This document shows, piece after piece, positions 8,061-15,390 of a stretch of DNA of 64,000 nt. The DNA lies in the NCBI RefSeq assembly GCF_014649955.1, contig NZ_BMUA01000031.1, forward strand, positions 20,200 through 84,199. Direction: 5' to 3'. The position numbers and the translations under genes are program-made. The stretch comes from Streptomyces violascens (lineage in GTDB: Bacteria; Actinomycetota; Actinomycetes; Streptomycetales; Streptomycetaceae). The notes below the pieces were generated by a model that saw only the letters and a program-made list of their open reading frames with translations, was not told where the DNA came from and made no database searches. How positions within the stretch are numbered: position 1 is the first letter of the stretch; each line of letters begins with the position of its first letter.

Positions 8061-8525
8061 GGTGAATCCACAGCCCTTCTTCGACGATGTTTTCGCTAGA
8101 AGTTGCCATGACCGCCGGGGAATTCTTATTTCCGCACGGCATGCCAAAGGAGGAAGGCTGTCGACGCACACAGATGTGCCACCATCCCCCGTTCAACGCC
8201 ACAGGATCTTGACTGCCCATGTCCAGGGCCGATCGCTGCAACAGCTCGAAGCTACCCAGCACGCAAGAGGTGAGTCAAGGCCATTCTTGACCAGTACAAG
8301 CCGTGGATCTTGACTCGCAAAACGGACCCCGCAGCTCCGAAACACAGGATTCACATTCCGTAAGTACACAGGTCAGCGAGGTGTACACCGCCGGATTGCG
8401 AATCTGGCATGTCGCGTTCATTAAGCCTGCACAGGATCTATTGACAGGCAGTCCTGACTAAGCAATCCTCGCCCTGCCGTCGTTGGAATGCGGCGTGCGC
8501 TCACCGGGGGAAAGGTAAAACAACA
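8061..8525. promoter_or_regulatory. divergent control region with repeated CTTGAC(T) elements
   Basis: This gap separates the seven-gene operon (leftward) from the secreted-peptide gene (rightward). GGATCTTGACT occurs at 8204-8214 and again at 8305-8315. GTCAAG and CTTGAC form an inverted pair with a 6-bp spacer at 8274-8291. GGATCTATTGACA lies at 8434-8446 and includes TTGACA at 8441-8446, a possible -35 for the peptide gene with only a weak -10 (AATCCT, 17 bp further on). The repeats are good candidates for operators of the neighbouring XRE regulator. No protein gene is convincing inside the gap. Confidence 0.45.
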
Positions 8526-8648
8526 ATGAAAAGGATCACCGTGCTCGCCGCCGCCGTGGCCGCCCTGATCGGGTTCGCCGTCGCGCTGCCGACCACCGAT
8601 AGCGGGCCCGGACCGTGCTGTGCGCTGTCCGGAAGGAACGCGGTGTAG
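8526..8648 (+). CDS. 40-residue secreted peptide precursor (candidate signalling peptide)
   Basis: ATG 8526, preceded by GGGGAAAGG, opens a 40-residue frame. It starts MKRITVLAAAVAALIGFAVA, a textbook short signal peptide or membrane helix, followed by LPTTDSGPGPCCALSGRNAV and a TAG stop. The polar 18-20-residue tail contains two adjacent Cys, Gly and Pro. It runs tail to tail with the XRE/TPR regulator gene, 14 bp apart, and has its own upstream region. Small exported peptides beside TPR-containing XRE regulators are the hallmark of RRNPP-type quorum-sensing pairs, so a pro-pheromone role is a reasonable inference. No homology is claimed and the gene could be fortuitous. Confidence 0.55.
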   Translation: MKRITVLAAAVAALIGFAVALPTTDSGPGPCCALSGRNAV

Positions 8649-8662
8649 TCAGTCCGGCGTAT

Positions 8663-9994
8663 TCAGCCGGCGGTCTGCCGCCGATTCGGCAAGGGCAGCG
8701 GTGCCTTCACACCAGCACAGTCGACCGCCTTGCGGAATGCCTCGAAAACGGATTCCGCCGGACCGTGTCCGATACTCAGTTCGGCGATTTCACGCCAGGC
8801 CTGCGCGGCTTCGAGGAGCGCTCCGAGCGCTTGCAGTTCCTCGGCGGCGGTGCGGCATTCGACGAGGCCGTCCGCGGCCTTCCCGTCGGCAACAAGGGCG
8901 AGCCCGAGCACCCAGCGGGCCCGGCCGTGCTCGACAGAACGCCGGGCCGAGAGCCGCCCCATGGCTCGTCCGGCCACCTCGGCGGCCTCGGCGGGCCGGC
9001 CCGAGAGCAGCTGGAGGCGGGCGATCTCGGTCTCGCAGGAGGCGAGGTCGCCCGCGTTCGCCGTCCGCGTGAACACCGCGTATGCCTCGTCCAGCTGGTG
9101 CCCGGCCCGGGCGAGGTCGACCGGCTCTGCGCGCAGCAGCAGCCAGGCCAGCGTCATGCGCAGCCTGGCCAGATTGCGCTCGGTGTCCTCCCCCGCCATC
9201 AGGGCGAGCGCCTTCTCCACGAGTCCGAGGGCGAGGACGACATCGCCGCGGGCCTCGGCGACCAGACCCGCGTTCCAGTAGGCCGAACCGCGCGCCCGCG
9301 CCGAGCCGTTGCGCTCCGCGCGCTCGACCACCCGCGTGGCCAGGCGCTGCGCAGTCACCAGATCGCCCCGGCCCCAGTAGCTCGCGACCAGCGTCGAGGC
9401 CAGCCGGATCTCGTCGTCCGAGCCTTCGAGACCGAGGCCCCGGACCTCTTCCAGGGCCTGCTCGCCCAGATCGATACTGCGCCCGAAATCGCCCGCCTCG
9501 CTCAGGAGCCGGCAGCGGCGCATGAGCAGCGGCAGCAGGCCGACCGGCACCGCCTCACCCCGGCGCGCCGCACCGATGAGCCGCTCCAGACCGTCGAGGG
9601 CCGAGTCGAGCTCGCCGAGCGCCTCATGGGCGCGTACGAGCGCCCAGAGCGCCTCGGTCCGCAGCTCCGCGTCGGCGTCCCGGGCCAGCTCGACGAGCCG
9701 CTCCCGGGCGTCCGCCGCCCGCCCGTCGGCGAGCTCGAGCTCGGCGAATCTCAGCCGTAGCCGGCGCTCGCTCAGCTCGCCCCGGTCCCGCCCGGTCAGC
9801 AGATAGTCGACGGTGGTGCCGAGCCGCTCGGCGAGCAGCTCGACGACCTTGGGTTCGGGGGAGCGCCGGTCGGACTCGATGAGGGACACGTAGCTGGCGG
9901 AGACGGCGGCACCCGCGAGATCGGCCTGGCTCAGCCCGCGCGCGGCCCGCAGCGCGCGCAGCCGCTGTCCGAGCGTGGTCGCGGGCGTGCTCAC
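8663..9994 (-). CDS. XRE-family HTH regulator with C-terminal TPR-like domain
   Basis: A protein of 443 residues from GTG 9994, with AAGGAG five bases upstream. Residues about 5-60 form a lambda-repressor-type HTH (LGQRLRALRAARGLSQADLA, SASYVSLIESDRRSPEPKVV, LGTTVDYLLTG). The remaining 370 residues are Ala/Leu/Glu-rich helical repeats with TPR spacing (ALWALVRAHEALGELDSAL, GDFGRSIDLGEQALEEV, GSAYWNAGLVAEARGDVVLA, AYAVFTRTANAGDLASCE). This layout is shared by peptide-binding regulators of the RRNPP class and by several actinobacterial pathway regulators. Its gene is convergent with the small secreted-peptide gene and close to the island operon. It is the likely controller of both, binding either the peptide or a pathway product. 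Confidence 0.85.
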   Translation of the reverse strand: MSTPATTLGQRLRALRAARGLSQADLAGAAVSASYVSLIESDRRSPEPKVVELLAERLGTTVDYLLTGRDRGELSERRLRLRFAELELADGRAADARERLVELARDADAELRTEALWALVRAHEALGELDSALDGLERLIGAARRGEAVPVGLLPLLMRRCRLLSEAGDFGRSIDLGEQALEEVRGLGLEGSDDEIRLASTLVASYWGRGDLVTAQRLATRVVERAERNGSARARGSAYWNAGLVAEARGDVVLALGLVEKALALMAGEDTERNLARLRMTLAWLLLRAEPVDLARAGHQLDEAYAVFTRTANAGDLASCETEIARLQLLSGRPAEAAEVAGRAMGRLSARRSVEHGRARWVLGLALVADGKAADGLVECRTAAEELQALGALLEAAQAWREIAELSIGHGPAESVFEAFRKAVDCAGVKAPLPLPNRRQTAG

Positions 9995-10113
9995 GGGGTC
10001 TCCTTCACCGGTCGCGGGGCGCACAGGGGGACGGAACGAGCCATGCTATCCAGCCGCTCCGGCAGCCGGTTCCCACGCCCGCCGGCCGGCCGCCCACAGA
10101 GCCGGAGCAACCG

Positions 10114-10338
10114 TCAGGCCCGCTGCTTTCCGGCCCGCACCAGGCACCAGGCGCCGCCGCCGATGAACACGAACGTCACCGAGCGGACCACCAGGCTCCC
10201 CATCGGGCCGAGATCCTCGGGCAGCTGCCCGAAGCCCCCGGTCTGAATGATCCAGATCAGCACACCGCCCAGAACGATCAAGGCGACGCCGCCGACGCCC
10301 CAGGCGGCCCGGCCGGCCGCACTCCGCTCGCTTCCCAT
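10114..10338 (-). CDS. small two-helix membrane protein, unknown function
   Basis: 74 residues from ATG 10338 (MGSERSAAGRAAWGVGG), with two hydrophobic helices (GGVALIVLGGVLIWIIQ and VRSVTFVFIGGGAWCLV) joined by a short Gly/Pro loop and ending in RAGKQRA. An in-frame ATG at 10425 would add 29 charged residues, but it lies directly after the T-run of the tRNA-Ala terminator. A transcript starting after that terminator would have almost no leader, so the shorter start is preferred. The longer open frame that continues through the tRNA gene is not coding. It lies 120 bp upstream of the XRE gene on the same strand. No function is recognised. Confidence 0.6.
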   Translation of the reverse strand: MGSERSAAGRAAWGVGGVALIVLGGVLIWIIQTGGFGQLPEDLGPMGSLVVRSVTFVFIGGGAWCLVRAGKQRA

Positions 10339-10435
10339 CCTCAACTCGCCTTCGTCGCGTAGGGGGTTCGGCGTCCGACGCCACGCCACCGCCAGGCTAC
10401 GTCTCTCCTCGGCATCCAAGATCATCCCGGGCACG

Positions 10436-10475
10436 AAAAAGGCCCCCTGCCCGCGTTTCCGCAGGTCAGGGAGCC
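10436..10475 (-). terminator. terminator of tRNA-Ala
   Basis: Imperfect GC-rich stem-loop (10441-10475) immediately 3' of the tRNA on the minus strand, followed by five T on that strand (AAAAA at 10436-10440). It also separates the tRNA from the small membrane-protein gene. Confidence 0.75.
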
Positions 10476-10484
10476 TCTGAGATG

Positions 10485-10557
10485 TGGAGCCTAGGAGATT
10501 CGAACTCCTGACATCTGCCTTGCAAAGGCAGCGCTCTACCAACTGAGCTAAGGCCCC
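10485..10557 (-). tRNA. tRNA-Ala (anticodon TGC)
   Basis: A 73-nt cloverleaf on the minus strand. The acceptor stem GGGGCCT pairs with AGGCTCC (one G-T pair), followed by discriminator A. The D-arm is AGCTCAGTTGGTAGAGC, the anticodon loop CTTTGCAAG gives TGC, and the T-loop is GTTCGAATC. No CCA is encoded. Confidence 0.97.
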
Positions 10558-10709
10558 GGACGAGGTGTTGCGGGACCAGAGTACCGGGTGGAACCGGGGA
10601 TCTCGCAAAAGGATTGGGACTCCCGGTGAACGACCACTCTCCGTAAGATGCTCGTCGAGGTTCGCACCCGTGAAGCGGCCTCAATGGGGAAGCGATGGGG
10701 AGACGCGCA

Positions 10710-11258
10710 ATGGACACAGCACAGCAGGAAGCGACCGCCAGAGCCAGGGAGCTTCAGCGGAGCTGGTACGGGGAGCCACTGGGGGCGCTCTTCCGACGGC
10801 TGATAGACGATCTCGGGCTCAATCAGGCCCGGCTCGCCGCTGTTCTGGGGCTCTCGGCGCCCATGCTGTCGCAGCTGATGAGCGGGCAGCGGGCCAAGAT
10901 CGGCAATCCGGCCGTGGTGCAGCGCGTCCAGGCACTCCAGGACCTGGCCGGGCAGGTCGCCGACGGCAGCGTGAGCGCCGTGGAGGCCACCGACCGGATG
11001 GAAGAGATCAAGAAGTCCCAGGGAGGCTCGGTGCTGACCAACACCGGCCAGACCACATCCAGTTCGGGCGCCCCGACGGTACGTCGCGTGGTGCGCGAGA
11101 TCCAGTCGCTGCTGCGTTCCGTGGCGGCCGCGGGCGACATCATCGACGCCGCCGACACCCTCGCCCCGGCCCACCCCGAGCTGGCAGAGTTCCTCCGGGT
11201 GTACGGCGCGGGGCGCACCGCCGAGGCGGTCTCGCACTACGAGTCGCACCAGAGCTGA
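10710..11258 (+). CDS. HTH DNA-binding protein next to the Ser/Thr kinase
   Basis: 182 residues from ATG 10710, with GGGGAG seven bases upstream; an earlier ATG at 10695 lacks a site. A helix-turn-helix of XRE/Cro type occupies about residues 27-60 (GALFRRLIDDLGLNQARLAAVLG then LSAPMLSQLMSGQRAKIGNP). After it come a Ser/Thr/Gly-rich linker and a helical C-terminus (REIQSLLRSVAAAGDIIDAAD). It is followed 30 bp downstream by a Ser/Thr kinase in the same direction. The pair is a conserved neighbour on this side of the Streptomyces origin. A role as a regulator or kinase substrate is plausible but not shown by sequence. Confidence 0.85.
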   Translation: MDTAQQEATARARELQRSWYGEPLGALFRRLIDDLGLNQARLAAVLGLSAPMLSQLMSGQRAKIGNPAVVQRVQALQDLAGQVADGSVSAVEATDRMEEIKKSQGGSVLTNTGQTTSSSGAPTVRRVVREIQSLLRSVAAAGDIIDAADTLAPAHPELAEFLRVYGAGRTAEAVSHYESHQS

Positions 11259-11288
11259 CAACGGTCGGATCGATCCTGGGGGCATCGG

Positions 11289-12644
11289 GTGGGCGAGGTC
11301 TTCGCCGGTCGGTACGAGCTGGTCGACCCGGTCGGACGGGGCGGGGCGGGAGCCGTCTGGCGCGCCTGGGACCGGCGCCGGCGCCGCTATGTGGCGGCGA
11401 AGGTGCTCCAGCAGAGCGATGCCCACACCCTGCTGCGGTTCGTCCGTGAGCAGGCCCTCAGGATCGACCATCCGCATGTGCTCGCACCGGCCAGCTGGGC
11501 TGCCGACGACGACCAGGTCCTGTTCACCATGGACCTGGTGAGCGGCGGCTCGCTGGCCCATCTGATCGGCGACTACGGGCCGTTGCCGCCCCGGTTCGTG
11601 TGCACCCTGCTCGACCAGCTCCTCGCCGGCCTCGCCGCGGTCCACGCGGAGGGTGTCGTGCACCGCGACATCAAACCGGCCAACATCCTTCTGGAGGCCA
11701 CCGGAAGCGGACGCCCGCATCTGCGGCTGTCCGACTTCGGCATCTCGATGCGCAAGGACGAGCCCCGCCTCACGGAGACCAACTACGTGGTGGGGACGCC
11801 GGGTTACTTCGCGCCCGAGCAGATGATGGGCGCCGAACCCGACTTCCCGGCCGACCTGTTCGCCGTCGGCCTGGTCGCGCTCTACCTGCTGGAGGGCAGC
11901 AAGCCGGACGCGCGGGCCCTGGTCCAGTACTTCGCCGCCCACGGCACTCCCGGCGCCCCTCAGGGCATCCCCGAGCCCCTCTGGCAGGTCCTGGCGGGAC
12001 TGCTCCAGCCGGACCCGCAGAACCGGTTCCGCACGGCCACGGGGGCGCGCAAGGCGCTGGCCTCGGCCGTGGACCTGCTGCCCGAGCAGGACCCGGACGA
12101 GGAACCCGTCGAAGTCTTCGACCAGATCGGCCCCCTGCCCCCCGGCTTCGCCGAACAGGGCCCCGAGAACCCGGCCCGGCCCCCATCCCCGGAAACGTCC
12201 GCCTCCTTAAGGAGGGAGGGCGTACAGCAACAGGACGTACGGCAGTCGGACGCGCACGGGGGCACCCAGCAGGGCGGACCCCAACAGACCGGGCAGTCGC
12301 AGGAGTTCACGCCCGGCCCCCCGGCATCCGGCCAGGCACCCCCGCTCCCCGCCCCCGCCACCGTCCCCCCGCTCCCGCAGCAGCCCCCCACCCCTCCCAC
12401 TGCCGCCCCCGCGTACGTCCTTCCTTCGCAGTACGAGCAGACGCCGCCCACACCCGCGACGACGCCGTACACGGCGCCGTACCCCAATGCGGCCGTACCG
12501 CCCCAAGTTCCCCTCCGGGGAACCTCTTTCGTGGCCTCCGCTCCCCGGCCGCGGCCCGGGCCGCCCGCCAAGGTCGCGGTGCCGGTGCTCCTGGTGGCGC
12601 TGGTGTGTTTCGCGGTCGGGTTCTGGGCCCTGACGCAGACCTGA
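11289..12644 (+). CDS. membrane-anchored Ser/Thr protein kinase (PknB-type)
   Basis: 451 residues from GTG 11289. The Hanks-type catalytic domain is complete: glycine loop GRGGAGAVW, Lys38 in YVAAKVL, catalytic loop HRDIKPANILL, DFG in LRLSDFGIS, and VGTPGYFAPEQ as the activation-segment APE. After residue 275 a long Pro/Gln/Thr-rich linker of about 150 residues leads to one C-terminal transmembrane helix (VAVPVLLVALVCFAVGFWALT) with almost nothing outside. It therefore has no PASTA or other extracellular sensor domain, unlike PknB of cell-wall operons. Its regulatory input is likely cytoplasmic, possibly through the HTH protein encoded just upstream. Confidence 0.93.
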   Translation: MGEVFAGRYELVDPVGRGGAGAVWRAWDRRRRRYVAAKVLQQSDAHTLLRFVREQALRIDHPHVLAPASWAADDDQVLFTMDLVSGGSLAHLIGDYGPLPPRFVCTLLDQLLAGLAAVHAEGVVHRDIKPANILLEATGSGRPHLRLSDFGISMRKDEPRLTETNYVVGTPGYFAPEQMMGAEPDFPADLFAVGLVALYLLEGSKPDARALVQYFAAHGTPGAPQGIPEPLWQVLAGLLQPDPQNRFRTATGARKALASAVDLLPEQDPDEEPVEVFDQIGPLPPGFAEQGPENPARPPSPETSASLRREGVQQQDVRQSDAHGGTQQGGPQQTGQSQEFTPGPPASGQAPPLPAPATVPPLPQQPPTPPTAAPAYVLPSQYEQTPPTPATTPYTAPYPNAAVPPQVPLRGTSFVASAPRPRPGPPAKVAVPVLLVALVCFAVGFWALTQT

Positions 12645-12652
12645 GGGGCCCG

Positions 12653-13954
12653 CTACCAGGCGCTGGGCGGTCCGAAGCCCTGCGGCCCCGGGGCGGCCGC
12701 GGCCGCGCGCCTGCGGGCCACCAGCGTCCACACCGCGAGCCCGGCCACGAGCACCGTGCCCGTGCCGATGCCGAGGGCCGCGAGAAGTGTCATCGACCTG
12801 TCGCCGACCTTCGCCCCGCCGCCCGCCCCGAAGTCGGGCGCGTGGCCCGCATAGGCGGGGCCGGCCGTCGCCTCGCCCCGCACGGTCAGCCGCAGCGTCA
12901 GGTCGTACGGCGCGTTCCCGAAGGTCTGCCCGACCTCGGGGCTGAGGGAGACGGCCAGGTAGTAGGAGCCGCTGAGCCGCATCGCCGAGGTCTCGTCGGT
13001 GGTCGAGTAGCGGTTCTCGTAGGCGACCGGCGCAAGGGGGTCGAGCGCGGCCTCCTTCTGCTTTCCGTCGTACGGCGCCGACGCCCCGGAGACGAAGCCC
13101 CACGCGGGGTTGTAGAGCTGCAGGGAGAGGGCGGTGCCTACGTAGCCGTCCTTTGCGGACGGGAGGCTGCCCAGGCCTCCGCCGGCGAAGAGTTGCCGGC
13201 CCCAGTCGAGCGGCACCCGGTAGAAGAGGGTCTCGCCCGGCCGGATGGTGTCCTTCCACTGCCCGGGGGACAGCGCGGTCGCGTCGTGGAAGCCGGTGCC
13301 GCCGTGGGCGCGGCGCGGGGTCGCGGTCTGCGGGGCGGGTGACGCGGAGGACCAGCCGGAGGGCGCCGTGCTCGGTCCGGCCCCGCTGCGGGTGGGCTCG
13401 GTCGAGTAGCGCAGGTCGAGGGCCCAGTCCGCGGGCGGGGAGGCCGCGTCGCTCTGACGCTCCACCACCATGGAGTAGGTGCCCGGCTCCTGACAGGCCG
13501 ACAGGCTCTTGCGCAGGGCGCGGTAGGCGTACGCGGCGATGGGGTGCGGATACTGCGCCGATCCGATCGAACGGCGCTGGGAGTCGCAGTCCTCGCCGTT
13601 GGCGTCCTGGAGCGACACCTTGATGGAGTCGCCGTAGGCGAGCTTCGCGCCCGCCGGCCCCGGCAGGGCGACCACCGACGCGTAGGCGTCGTTCTCGCCG
13701 TCCAGAACCAGCTGGAAATAGAGCTTGCCACCGGGCTTGATGACCGACCTATAGGCGGTGTCGGCCTTCAGCACCGGCCCGTCGGTGTTGTTCGCACCCC
13801 CCGACACGTCCTGCACGCCGTCGGGAAACCGGTACGAAGACGGTTGCCCGGCCGCGTGCACGGGTCCCGGCGTCGCAAGGAGCGCGGCGAGCGCGGCCAC
13901 CGCCGCCCCGATCCTTCGTGCCGCCCGCCGGGCCCTGCTGTGCCTCGTCCTCAC
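12653..13954 (-). CDS. secreted, C-terminally membrane-anchored protein of unknown function
   Basis: 433 residues from GTG 13954; GTG 13969, five codons earlier, is an alternative. An N-terminal signal peptide (RRIGAAVAALAALLATPGPVHA) ends at AHA-AGQ. The exported part has two halves, each with beta-rich repeats: RSVIKPGGKLYFQLVLD and KDTIRPGETLFYRVPLDWG are similar 'envelope' motifs, and four Cys (CDS, ACQ region) may form disulfides. A C-terminal transmembrane helix (TLLAALGIGTGTVLVAGLAVWTLVARRR) anchors it. It is convergent with the kinase gene, with stops 8 bp apart. It could be a surface receptor or scaffold; no enzymatic motif is recognised. Confidence 0.8.
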   Translation of the reverse strand: MRTRHSRARRAARRIGAAVAALAALLATPGPVHAAGQPSSYRFPDGVQDVSGGANNTDGPVLKADTAYRSVIKPGGKLYFQLVLDGENDAYASVVALPGPAGAKLAYGDSIKVSLQDANGEDCDSQRRSIGSAQYPHPIAAYAYRALRKSLSACQEPGTYSMVVERQSDAASPPADWALDLRYSTEPTRSGAGPSTAPSGWSSASPAPQTATPRRAHGGTGFHDATALSPGQWKDTIRPGETLFYRVPLDWGRQLFAGGGLGSLPSAKDGYVGTALSLQLYNPAWGFVSGASAPYDGKQKEAALDPLAPVAYENRYSTTDETSAMRLSGSYYLAVSLSPEVGQTFGNAPYDLTLRLTVRGEATAGPAYAGHAPDFGAGGGAKVGDRSMTLLAALGIGTGTVLVAGLAVWTLVARRRAAAAAPGPQGFGPPSAW

Positions 13955-14038
13955 GTCGCCCCGCCCCACCTTTGCCCTCGCAAGTCAACTATTTGCTCAC
14001 GCGAACTCAACAGCGCCCGGGGCATCCCCGGGACAGCA

Positions 14039-14072
14039 CGAAGCCCCGGCCACCTCAGTGGCCGGGGCTTCG
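14039..14072 (-). terminator. terminator of DLW-39 gene
   Basis: Perfect 15-bp inverted repeat (14039-14053 / 14058-14072) with a CTCA loop, 19 bp past the DLW-39 stop on the minus strand. Confidence 0.85.
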
Positions 14073-14090
14073 CAACCGGGTCTTTCGGTC

Positions 14091-14225
14091 TCACACACCC
14101 GAACCTGCGGGCACGGAGTCGGTCGCCTCCGTCCACAGATCCTGCTCGGCGCGATCCGCCTGGATCTGGCGGTACACGAGGAGCCCGCCGATGGCGGCCA
14201 GTGCGACCAGGAGAAGCTTCTTCAC
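14091..14225 (-). CDS. DLW-39 family small membrane protein
   Basis: 44 residues from GTG 14225, with GAGG eight bases upstream: MKKLLLVALAAIGGLLVYRQ, then a short charged tail containing the family-defining DLW (AEQDLWTEATD). It is too short for most gene callers but is a named actinobacterial family found near gyrA and tRNA-Ile. There is one N-terminal membrane helix with a cytoplasmic or periplasmic acidic tail. The function is unknown. Confidence 0.85.
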   Translation of the reverse strand: MKKLLLVALAAIGGLLVYRQIQADRAEQDLWTEATDSVPAGSGV

Positions 14226-14278
14226 CGCGCGACCTCGTCTTTCCTTGACGTAAGGGACCTCTGCCGCCCGACTATACA

Positions 14279-14346
14279 CACCGATCGATATCAATCGGTG
14301 ATGCTCCATCCGTGTGTAGTTCATCGGAACATCCACCGATACGGTG
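14279..14346. promoter_or_regulatory. two CACCG-type palindromes, candidate operators
   Basis: CACCGAT (14279-14285) and ATCGGTG (14294-14300) form an inverted repeat with an 8-bp spacer. A second palindrome, CACCG-ATA-CGGTG, lies at 14334-14346. Both sit between the divergent DLW-39 and secreted-protein genes, where promoters for both must lie. Confidence 0.45.
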
Positions 14347-14447
14347 CGTCGCTCCTCGCCTCCTGGACACCCCCCGCACATCATCGGATACAACGCAATT
14401 CGGGCAACCCATCAGCACACGCTGTTTACGGAAGAAGCGAGGACGTC

Positions 14448-14876
14448 ATGGCAACCAGCAAGCTCACGACCTGGTGGACCGCACTCATCGGGGCGCTCGT
14501 CGCCCTCCTCGCCTCCCTCGGCCTGGCCGGCCAGGCCACCGCCGCCCCCGCGGCTTCCGTACCGCAGCACGACGCGACGTACAACCGCAGCGAACCGGAC
14601 ATCCCCGTTGCTCCGGCCGTGCACTGGGCCGTCCCCGCCCCGTCCGCCCTGCCGCCCACCATGAAGCAGCGCATCCGTGCCGAGGCCCACGGCGCCTCGC
14701 CCTCCTCGCGTCACCGCGCCGACGACCGCGACTCGACCGACGACCCGGCCTACGACCCGTCGGCGCCCGGCGGCGACACCGCCGTGGAAGCGCCCAACGC
14801 CCCGGCGGCACCCAGCGGCGACACCTCCGAGGAGGCCCCGGACGACTCGGCCAGGGCCGACGGCCCTGGCCGCTGA
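14448..14876 (+). CDS. small secreted Pro/Asp/Ala-rich protein
   Basis: 142 residues from ATG 14448, with GAGG upstream. A signal peptide (TTWWTALIGALVALLASLGLAGQATA-type helix ending ATAAPAAS) is followed by a disordered exported chain rich in Ala, Pro, Asp and Ser, with a VHWAVPAPSALPP stretch and an acidic repeat-like end (GGDTAVEAPNAPAAPSGDTSEEAP). There is no Cys, no domain and no catalytic motif. It has its own strong terminator (14901-14932) and a divergent promoter region with palindromes. It is a conserved-position hypothetical of unknown role. Confidence 0.75.
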   Translation: MATSKLTTWWTALIGALVALLASLGLAGQATAAPAASVPQHDATYNRSEPDIPVAPAVHWAVPAPSALPPTMKQRIRAEAHGASPSSRHRADDRDSTDDPAYDPSAPGGDTAVEAPNAPAAPSGDTSEEAPDDSARADGPGR

Positions 14877-14900
14877 CCCACCCCGCTCCGCCCGAGCTGC

Positions 14901-14932
14901 GAGCCCGGCAACTCCCCCGAGTTGCCGGGCTC
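14901..14932 (+). terminator. terminator of the small secreted protein gene
   Basis: Perfect 14-bp inverted repeat (14901-14914 / 14919-14932) with a CCCC loop, 25 bp after the stop codon. Confidence 0.85.
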
Positions 14933-15178
14933 TTCGGTGTCCTGGGGGCCCTGCGCCGTACGGACACCCCGCCGTCCCCGCCCCCGGCGCCCGGGACCTT
15001 CTTCATGCACCACCCGGCACACCCGGGGCCTTCTTCTTTGGCCACCCGGCACACCCCCTGGTCCGGGCGCACACCACAGTCGTACGGTCCGCAAGTCGCC
15101 CGTAGCCGGAACCACCACGTCCAGCCGGGACCGCGCCGTCCCCCGAGCGACCACGCCACGCCCCGCCCCCGCAAACGT

Positions 15179-15213
15179 CGAAGACCCCCGGGCTTTCGCC
15201 TCGGGGGTCTTCG
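15179..15213 (-). terminator. terminator of tRNA-Ile
   Basis: Perfect 12-bp inverted repeat (15179-15190 / 15202-15213) directly 3' of the tRNA on the minus strand. The stretch 14933-15178 before it contains only direct copies of CACCCGGCACACCC-like text and no convincing gene. Confidence 0.85.
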
Positions 15214-15219
15214 TCACTG

Positions 15220-15293
15220 TGGGGCTAACAGGATTTGAACCTGTGGCCTCATCCTTATCAGGGATGCGCTCTAACCAACTGAGCTATAGCCCC
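15220..15293 (-). tRNA. tRNA-Ile (anticodon GAT)
   Basis: A 74-nt cloverleaf on the minus strand: acceptor GGGGCTA/TAGCCCC with discriminator A, D-arm AGCTCAGTTGGTTAGAGC, anticodon loop CTGATAA reading GAT, T-loop GTTCAAATC. It lies downstream of gyrA and the DUF3566 gene, as in other streptomycetes. Confidence 0.97.
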
Positions 15294-15390
15294 GCCGCGC
15301 TTTGCGGGATGTCCCGCGCGCTGACCTCTGAAGATTAGCGCACGGGACGGCCAGTCCCAAAATCGATAGCCGAGCGGCTGTGAACTGCGG

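Noticed and set aside
10339..10608. Upstream extension of the small membrane protein through tRNA-Ala
   Set aside because: The extension would translate the tRNA gene and its terminator.
14960..15060. Repeated CACCCGGCACACCC text as a CRISPR-like or repeat array
   Set aside because: Only two short, GC-rich near copies without regular spacers.
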